Of a stretch of DNA of 64,000 nucleotides, positions 56,938-64,000 are shown piece by piece. The position numbers and the translations under genes are program-made. The DNA lies in contig NC_092665.1 of NCBI RefSeq assembly GCF_032118995.1, forward strand, positions 5,947,501 to 6,011,500, written 5' to 3'. The stretch's first letter is position 1. Each line of letters begins with the position of its first letter. A model generated the notes under the pieces. The model saw only the letters and a program-made list of their open reading frames with translations, was not told the origin of the DNA and did no database searches. This DNA is from Asterias amurensis (Eukaryota > Echinodermata > Asteroidea > Forcipulatida > Asteriidae).

Positions 56938-57107
56938 CTTAAACAAAACATAATATTGTAAAACATTTAGTGAAATAAATCCTTTACTTCATTGTTTAAA
57001 GCTTCATGTGACCGAAAGAACAGAAAAAAAGAAAAGAAAATAAGACGAATAGATTCATTACCATTAAATAAGTTCATCTGGATTGCGGAAGAATATTAAA
57101 TTAAAAA

Positions 57108-57250
57108 TTCGTTTTTACAAATCCAAAATTATGTATGATATACTTACATATAATTTACAAAGCTCCTAGCTTAGGAGTGAAACGTAACTAATAGTACTAA
57201 ATTATATGTAAAGTATACATCATACATAATTTTGGATTTGTAAAAACGAA
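57108..57250. repeat. Foldback repeat in the ALP-C intron
   Basis: The arms ATTCGTTTTTACAAATCCAA then AATTATGTATGAT and their inverse enclose about 60 bases. Same as 36945-37086. Confidence 0.88.
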
Positions 57251-57361
57251 TCTTTTATTTCAGATTCATTACCACTTTATATTCAAGTACATTCCTCCTA
57301 TCTTCTATAACTACGCACCATGCTGTCTCTATGGTAATGTCAGCGCCTTGCGGCTCATGGA

Positions 57362-57645
57362 CAGTTATCGATTCACCATTATCGACTTACCAATATTGGT
57401 TTACCATTGTCGTTTCAATATTATCTTTTCCCATTATCGATTCTCCATTTCTGATTCACAGTTATCTTTTTACGACTATCGGTTCACCGTTATTGATTCA
57501 CAAATATTATCGAATCACCATTCTCGATTCACCAACATCGAATAGTCGTTATTGATTTACAAATATCGACTCACCAATATCGACTAATTATTGTCGATCA
57601 ACCATTATTGATTCACAATTATCAATTCAGCATTATTGATTTCAG
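57362..57645. repeat. Degenerate 14-bp minisatellite (C)
   Basis: ATTATCGATTCACC-type units, counterpart of 37195-37480. Confidence 0.8.
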
Positions 57646-57747
57646 TAGCTCGGTTTCTATGGAATCTGGATGGGATCAGAAGCTGTTAAAGCAAAATGGT
57701 GCAATAGTCATCAATAATTGGGTTTAAGTTTGATCAGGTTTACATAC

Positions 57748-57859
57748 CGATGAGATTTCGTCCATCATTTCTAGATCCAGCTTTAGAAGAGTCTTTAGGA
57801 TACTCTGGGTCGGCAGCTTCTCTCTGTAACATTTTCATCCTTCCTCCACCCATTATAAC
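57748..57859 (-). CDS. ALP-C exon with VIMGGGR
   Basis: 112 bases, phase 0 to 1. VIMGGGRMKMLQREAADPEY then PKDSSKAGSRNDGRNLI. The donor is GTATGT. Confidence 0.92.
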
Positions 57860-57971
57860 CTGGCATAGATTAATGAAGAATTAGTATAAAAATGACCGTA
57901 CCATGAAGTTGGTGGTCGGCATGCAGCAATGACTAGCAGGAAGGGTATTCTAGGAAGCTGCTTCTTAAATA

Positions 57972-57979
57972 GATGGACA
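57972..57979. other. Empty target site for the unit B hAT-like element
   Basis: A single ATGGACAC between CTTCTTAAATAG and CATGCATAAAGTG. In B the corresponding ACGGACAC is duplicated around the 1563-bp element. Confidence 0.88.
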
Positions 57980-58275
57980 CCATGCATAAAGTGATACTGA
58001 CAAGTTTGAAATAATGACATTTAACAGCCTTTCATTATGTGAGCACGCTTTAAAAAAATGCAAAAAAATGATTAACTGTTTAAATTGATTAACTGTTTAA
58101 ATTGATTAACTATCGAGTGCTTCCAGCTACCTGTTTCATTGCCGGTCAGTTTGTGAGATATTTTGATTCAAAAACCAAAATAACCCATGATATTGATGAG
58201 GGGGGCGAATAATCAAACGATACATTCGGAATAGTGAACGCAAACACTGGTTTGTGTCAACGTTGCAGATTGTAC

Positions 58276-58451
58276 CTGTGTATCTTGTCCGAGTGTTATG
58301 AGTTGCTGAGCGATGTCAATGCAACCGATGTCAGTTTCCTTCTGCGGTATATCAGAGTCACACTCCCAGTCTCGATGGGGCGAATGTGCGTACAGTGCGG
58401 CAGGGGTAGCGTGTGTCACACGGGCAGTGCTGACGAATCCCGTTGCCTTGC
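58276..58451 (-). CDS. ALP-C exon with THATPA
   Basis: 176 bases. GKATGFVSTARVTHATPAAL then YAHSPHRDWECDSDIPQKE. The H-A-T residues correspond to magnesium-site residues of the family. Copy B carries a 2-base insertion in this exon; C does not. Confidence 0.93.
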
Positions 58452-58622
58452 CTTTAGAAAGCACACAAAGCAACGAAAACCTAAGTAAATAACTAGCATT
58501 TATTAGCTATATATTCGATCGATACAATTTCAAGAACACAAGATTAAAATTATTACAAAACACTTGACAACAAATCAATGAAAGTAAATCATATTTATTA
58601 TACACACATTGACTGGCAATGA

Positions 58623-58760
58623 GGTAATTGTACGTCTACCCCCGAGGGACTTTGAGTGACCAGAAGAGGGACCAATTTCCCGATGCTGAAGGCCAATGGA
58701 AATAGGCACCTCTTCTGGTCACTAACATGCCCGAGGGGGGAATAGACGTACACTAGTACC
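58623..58760. repeat. Long hairpin element (C)
   Basis: Counterpart of 40015-40153, arms of about 60 bases. Confidence 0.85.
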
Positions 58761-59022
58761 GAATTGTGTCGGTCTTAAATGTGAAATAAGAACAACACGT
58801 GGAAAAGAAAGGATGTTTTGTAGTTGCTGTTCACGGTTCAAGTCAAGAGAGGGCGCTGTAACCGGGCACTATTTTCAAAGAGCTAGTTCCCGCAAAACAC
58901 ATGCGCCGATCACTAGACTAAGCTCATCCCACGAGACCGTGTTCAGCCAACCAGAATACAGAAAAGGCAAGAGGTGTGTTATAAAACATTATATGAATAT
59001 GTTGACGTTCTTTAAAACTTAC

Positions 59023-59197
59023 CAGACTTTTGAGCAGATATCATAACAGACTCCACATTAGCATTGAGACTAGATTTACAATCTCCTTTAATAGCAGAAT
59101 CGTCTAGGCCTATCACTGCTGTCTTGGTTTTAACACCACTAAAATAAGCAGTGGCCGTACCAGCCGAGTCCGGTACTTGCCTATCGGTATTGTAGGT
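59023..59197 (-). CDS. ALP-C exon with nucleophile serine
   Basis: 175 bases, phase 0 to 1. TYNTDRQVPDSAGTATAYFS carries the family's phosphorylated serine (VPDSAGTATA). The donor is GTAAG after CAAAAGTCTG. The end continues VESVMISAQKS. Confidence 0.93.
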
Positions 59198-59226
59198 CTA
59201 GGGGACAGGAAATAGTCACAGACTGA

Positions 59227-59726
59227 TTTTATGCGCCGTATTTTTGACCAGGTGGGCGCACTCAATTTAGTGGGTGCGTTCGTTTAGCTTCCCTGGGTCG
59301 ACCCCGATCTGCCCGGTACGTTCGAATAGCTTTGACGGGGCTCATCCGGGTCAGCCCCCATCCCCCCCCCCCCCCCCCAATGCCCTGCTTGTGGAGTGGG
59401 TCACTTGGGGTGACCTGAGGTACATGCCATCACCACGAGAGGGTGAGTGTGTTCGTTCGATTAGCTCTTGTCAGGGGTTCACCCGAGTGAGCACCACGGG
59501 GTCGACCCAGGGAAGCTTATCAGGCACACTAGCCTTGCTAAGTCGCGTTATTCGCTCCGAAAAGACGCCGCTGTAAACCCACCCGTATACCCTGTGCGTG
59601 GTGCGTGCGATTAGACCGCATGACCCACCCGTATACACACTGTCACATCGTACGACTACTGTGCACATAAGTCATCCGCACTCATACCACTAACCGCATG
59701 CGGAGGCCGTCAGGCCGACAGCCTTG
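59227..59726. repeat. CG-rich GTCGACCC module (C)
   Basis: Near-identical to 40620-41126, with a small deletion after ACTAGCCTTGCTAA and a different C-run length. Confidence 0.75.
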
Positions 59727-60664
59727 TATGTCGGTATACTTTGTTTTGCTGTTATGGTTTTTCAGCATAATTGTATGAGGAGTTGTAATAAGATTTGTTT
59801 AAAAAAAATCTCCTCGAAAACCTAATAGTTACGAAAGCCCTCCTGAAAAAAACAACGATGTTTAAATCTGTGATAACGGCTTGATTCGTCATAATGGATT
59901 CACCAACGCCTCCCCTCCCATCCCTACCCCCACCCCTCCCCGCGTAAATAGCGGATGGCGTATCAGCGTTACAAATCCTTAACGATTGAATGTGCATACA
60001 ATCTAATTACATACACGTTTTGATGATTCCGTAATGATGGACTGTAAATTGTGATAACCAAATCAAAATATCTTGGCGTTTTTTTTTAGCACTATTCGAA
60101 ATAGTTGATCCTCAATGTACACGTTCTTAATAAATTGTAGGCCTCTCATTGACATGCTTGGAGTATTTATCAAATTACTGGGCCCTCGACTTCTTCAATG
60201 CTATTTATTTATTCAACAATCTTCTCCTGCATTTACAGATATTTGTTTGTTCATAACAATAAGTAGAACAATGAAAAAGGGGAGTGGTACGAGGTCTTAA
60301 GCGTTTGTCTAAAATCAACAGTATCTTAGGCCCCGTTCCCACTGGACCCCGCGTTAATTTGGCCGTAAACAAAAGACTAAGCCGAAGGCAGGCCGGGTCC
60401 TTCATCTACGACCACGACCCCGCCAGTTTGAAACGAATGTTCAAGACTATGACTTAGCACAATTTATTCTTACTAATATAGCAAAGCCATTTTTGGTTTA
60501 CATGAATAGGCCCAAAACAATTGGAATGGACTTGTAAGTTCAAACTTGTGTTAAATAAATCCTGATCAAAGTTTGTATAAATCTCTCATAATATGCATTT
60601 GCAACTTGTCTGTACTCTGAATGTAGCTGGGGGCAAATGTGTGTAAACACCGTTTGTAATGTTG
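59727..60664. repeat. Duplicated intergenic module (C copy)
   Basis: Near-identical to 41127-42058. No gene is seen. Confidence 0.75.
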
Positions 60665-61015
60665 TCAAAGACCAGTGTTCACTCTTGCCGTATCTCAACT
60701 ATGCATAAAATAACAAACCGGTGAAAATTAGAGCTCAATTGGTCGTCGAAGTTGCGAGATAATAATGAAAGAAAAAATACCCTTGTAACACGAAGTTGTG
60801 TGCTTTCAGATGCTTGATTTCGAGACCCTCAAAATCTACTTCTGAGGTCTCGAAACCAAATTCGTTGAAAATTACTTCTTTTTCGAAAACTACGTCTCTT
60901 CAGAGAAAGTCGTTTCTCACAGTCTTTCATACTGCCAACAGCTCCCCTTTACTCGTTACCAAGTAAGGTTTTATGCTAATTTGAGTAATTAACCAATAGT
61001 GTACACTGCCTTTAA
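60665..61015. mobile_element. MITE family 1 copy
   Basis: Positional counterpart of 42059-42410. Confidence 0.82.
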
Positions 61016-61328
61016 GCACATTTTGACGATTTTGAGATTTTCAATATATGAACGAGTCCTTTATGTCAAAGAAGTTGCCCAAGATGGGGACAGATTTCCA
61101 TGAGACACCGGCCCAAGGCGGAATCCTGCCATACGTGTTTTTTAAAACAATCAAAATTACTTCAATCTCATCCAAAAGTTCATTTGATTGTTTTTGATTT
61201 TTGTGGTTTGTATTGATTGTTTTTGCTCCATTGAATATTCTTGTTTCCCAAAAGCATTTGTGCGTTTCGGTGGTAGTATACTCTGAGAAAACAAAGAATA
61301 CAATTGAAAATCAGTTTTAAAATACCCT

Positions 61329-61695
61329 TTAAGGGCAAAGGCAGGACACATTAATAGGTAACTCTCAACCACTAGTGAGTCTTTCCACTTGGTGTATCTC
61401 AACATATTCTTAAATTAACAAACCCTTGAACATTAATTTGAGCTCAATTGGTCGTCGAAATTGCGAGAGAATAATGGGAAAATCACCCCCGTCGCACAAG
61501 TTGTGTGCTTTCAGATGCCTTCAGTTTGAGACCTTAACAACTCGAGACCTTAAATACTTCTTTCTCAAAAACTAGGTTTCTTCAGAGAGAGCCGTTTCTA
61601 ACAATGTTTTATACTATTAACATTGCTCATTATCAAGTAAGTCTTTATGCTAGCAATTATGTTGAGTAATTACCTATGGTGTCCAGTGCCTTTAA
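61329..61695. mobile_element. MITE family 1 copy, divergent subfamily
   Basis: Positional counterpart of 42738-43107, with small indels near 61548 and 61625. Confidence 0.82.
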
Positions 61696-62035
61696 TGTTG
61701 CTCTGTTGGTGGCGCACTCTACTATAAATACATTGTCATTGCATTTCGATTTCGGAAAAAAGAACCCACTGAGTTAGTGTTAGTAAACATATACTTCAAA
61801 AGAGTGGAAGCACGAAAGAGATCCATCTGAACAGTATAAATATTACGTACACAGTTCTTTCTTTGATAATAAACTTGCACTTTAACTCACAATCATCAGG
61901 GAAATACATCAATTGAGCGGAAATAGAAGGAAAACGGCCAGGAACTTCAGGAAGCAATCACACAGTGCAACCAGTAGGGCGGATATACATGTAAAAACAC
62001 CATACCATTAAAGCGTGTACAAATTGATCTCCGTT
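61696..62035. other. C1q upstream DNA, second copy
   Basis: Matches 16417-16744. No gene is seen. Confidence 0.6.
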
Positions 62036-62402
62036 GGTAACATACAGCCTCATCCAAACCAGTGATAGAGTAAGTCACTGCTTTCAATCAGTGACTTTAC
62101 CACATACACAATGTAGTGTAGAGTTTTACACCATTGGTATCCATTCAACATACAGCCTCATCCAAACCAGTGATAGAGTAAGTCACTGCTTTCAATCAGT
62201 GACTTTAAACACATACATGTAGTGTAGAGTTTTACACCATTGGTATCCATTCAACATACAGTATCATTCAAACCAATGGTAGAGTAAGTCACTGCCATAA
62301 ATCAGTGACTTTAACACGGTATTGATCCACAATTGTAACATACAGCCTCGTCCAAACCAATGGTAGAGTTAGTCACTGCTTTCAGTCAGTGACTTTTACA
62401 CG
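62036..62402. repeat. Tandem palindromic repeats, second C1q promoter
   Basis: Four units (start words CATACAGCCTCATCC or variants near 62041, 62150, 62250, 62340) with AGTCACTG...CAGTGACT palindromes. One more unit than at 16745-17012. Confidence 0.7.
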
Positions 62403-62581
62403 TATCTATGATTGGCTGCTCATCGATTGTCAATCAAATATCAAAGTAGACTGATGAGCTCTTCAATGAAAATACAGCAGTATTTAAACGCGCTGCACCA
62501 GCAGCAGTGCTCATAACAACTTTGCATCTTATCGGAAGAGAGAAACTGAGAAAGTTTGTACTACAATAACACAACATCAAG
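62403..62581 (+). promoter_or_regulatory. Second C1q promoter and non-coding first exon
   Basis: ATTGG near 62411, a clear TATTTAAA at 62481-62488, probable start about 30 bases on, and donor GTAAGTG after ATCAAG at 62581. Matches 17013-17185. The coding exon of this copy would lie beyond 64000. Confidence 0.6.
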
Positions 62582-63540
62582 GTAAGTGTTTCTCGTTATA
62601 CTGTCGGACCCGGACTTTGGCTTCTAGATGCATGCGGTGTATTTTAGGGTAGCCTATTATTTCAAGAAGATTGCAGTTTTGGTCAAAGAAGGGGCACCAC
62701 TCTACCCAATAAAGCAGTAACATTTACGGTGCTTTACCTGGCAGCTGGTGCCAGGTAAAATGCAGTAAATTTCACAGTAGCATTTTTGTAAATTGTGCCT
62801 TGAGGGGGTAGTTTGCTAAACTTCACTTTGAAATTTACTGCACTTTTAATACCTAGCACCCTGGCTGCCAGGTATACAAAGCACCGTAATTTTGACGGAT
62901 TATTTTTAACAGCGTATTCAGCTGAAGTTCTCATGTAGTGTTTGTGTCACTTGCTCTCTGCCAACATTAGTGTACTGTGGTACTGTTTGGTGGTACAGAC
63001 TGTAATGCCGTTGCATTTCCCGTTTTGGAGCAGCAAGTTCCGCTGGTATTCTGTACATTGTCTTGTTCAAATAGTGGGCAATAAAAGTTTACCTAGACAG
63101 TTTCAGTTGAATGTGCATGATATTCTGCTCGTTTTAATGTGTGTGTACTCTTCATTCAAAAGCTGTCAACAAAAAAAACAACAAGTACTGATGAAATGGC
63201 ATTGTGTGACATGAACACTTTGTTATTTTGTTTTACAAAAACAAAACAAGATTGAACATAATGCAACACTTTCACAATTATTATGGTGATCGGTGTTTTG
63301 TACAGCCGACGTGGGGAAGGGCAACCGAGGTGAAGCCGAGTTTGGCTGTTTTCCCCAAAAGTTTACCCAAAACCTGGACCCCGTCACGGCGGAGCATGCA
63401 ACATTAATTGTTTTATTTTACCATGATATCGATTCCTCTTGTTTGGGGACAAATTGTTACGATCCTCCATTATTGATACGACAATAGTGACACAGTTTAA
63501 AACTATGACAGCATATTTTGTAAGCCAAAACATGGTGGCA
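62582..63540 (+). other. Probable intron 1 of the second C1q copy
   Basis: Aligns in part with 17186-17800. It contains a foldback insert (62725-62888) absent from the first copy. No coding exon is seen. Confidence 0.45.
62725..62888. mobile_element. Foldback element in C1q intron 1
   Basis: The arms TACGGTGCTTTACCTGGCAG then CAGTAAATTTCA and their inverse TGAAATTTACTGCA ... GCTGCCAGGT ... GCACCGTA enclose about 55 bases. The first C1q copy lacks it (17308). Confidence 0.82.
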
Positions 63541-63544
63541 CACT

Positions 63545-63960
63545 GTTTAAGGTGTTGTCACTTGACGTTTTAGCCATCGTATGTCAACGTATGAAAATTT
63601 TAGCGAGTACGCTGGCGTACGTCGATTAATTATGGGTGAAGGCCCCGTCACACCTTGACGTTTAAGCCAGCGTATAGCGACGTATGACAATGTTGGCGAC
63701 TACCCTGGTGTACGTCAAATAAGTTATGGATAACTTTGTATAAGTTAAGAGCACGATGAAACACGCTGATATACACGTCGATGTAAGTCGTGTGGCTCAT
63801 GAAGGCCCTGTCACACCTTGACGTTTTAGTCAGCGTATGCCGACGTTTGCAAATTTCTCTAAAACGTTGGCATACGCTGAACTATCGATGGATTTTTCAA
63901 TTTTGAGTGTATACGAAGCGTATTCATAAGGAGGTGGACGGATGCATACCGTAGAAGTAA
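63545..63960. repeat. Repeated CACCTTGACGTTT / CGTATG units at window end
   Basis: Three units (near 63550, 63645, 63800) sharing GTCACACCTTGACGTTT or a variant and GCGTATGCCGACGTATG-type words. The element continues beyond the region where ends can be fixed. Probably a TIR transposon end with sub-repeats. Confidence 0.6.
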
Positions 63961-64000
63961 CTTACACAGAGCGTTTTCATAACGAATGCTTAGCGTGTTG

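Larger units (their letters stand above)
52415..59197 (-). pseudogene. Alkaline phosphatase copy C, open but lacking the N-terminal exon
   Basis: Eight exons, all open and in phase, with GT..AG borders: 59023-59197, 58276-58451, 57748-57859, 56839-56937, 55920-56060, 54529-54729, 52934-53056, 52415-52662. They cover the family from the nucleophile serine to a C-terminal hydrophobic tail of GPI-signal type. The exon with GDGMG and the leader exon are absent up to 64000; the stretch upstream of 59197 matches unit B, where the same part is replaced by repeat DNA. Without the first metal ligand it should be inactive as a phosphatase, unless an unrecognised upstream exon exists outside the window. 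Confidence 0.9.

Overview
The window looks like animal nuclear DNA from a marine deuterostome, most likely an echinoderm and possibly a sea star. Coding exons are short, separated by introns with GT..AG ends, and set in AT-rich DNA packed with mobile elements. The most abundant repeat (ends near CAGTGGACACTATTGGTAA, TTAA borders) matches my memory of echinoderm genomic sequence; I could not check this by search.

Only two host gene families are recognisable. The first is a secreted collagen-like C1q-domain protein on the + strand. It has a complete coding exon at 20505-21320, a probable promoter and non-coding first exon near 17.0-17.2 kb, a second promoter and first-exon copy near 62.4-62.6 kb, and a truncated pseudogene at 828-1040. 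The second is a GPI-type alkaline phosphatase (ALP) on the - strand, present as three tandem partial copies: A (7.2-13.0 kb), B (29.7-40.6 kb) and C (52.4-59.2 kb). The repeated unit appears to be an ALP gene (-) followed by a divergent C1q gene (+), with long shared non-coding modules. Between B and C the C1q gene is missing and the space is occupied by a block carrying a decayed tyrosine-recombinase element.

None of the three ALP copies is complete in the window. A has an N-terminal exon with a frameshift, lacks the five middle exons, carries a nonsense codon, and has a mobile element inserted in its last coding exon. B has a 2-bp insertion and a lost splice donor. C has eight open exons with the nucleophile serine, the metal-binding motifs and a GPI-type tail, but neither B nor C has the N-terminal exon with the GDGMG metal motif. 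The exon phases fit across all copies, so the exon calls are secure even though the loci are damaged.

The rest is mobile DNA. There are two TTAA-bordered MITE families, and 5'-truncated CR1/L2-type LINE pieces, one of which is nested in a MITE in all three ALP copies. TIR elements lie at 5.2-6.5, 6.6-7.2, 10.6-12.2 (Harbinger-like) and 37.8-39.4 kb (8-bp target duplication with an empty site in copy C). A tRNA-derived SINE, several foldback elements, THAP-start MITEs, minisatellites and tandem repeats make up the remainder. Layout: 0-4 kb C1q pseudogene and flank; 4-16.4 kb ALP-A unit; 16.7-24.8 kb C1q gene and flank; 25-43.3 kb ALP-B unit; 43.3-51.8 kb recombinase relic and C1q-flank modules; 51.8-61.9 kb ALP-C unit; 62-64 kb start of another C1q gene.
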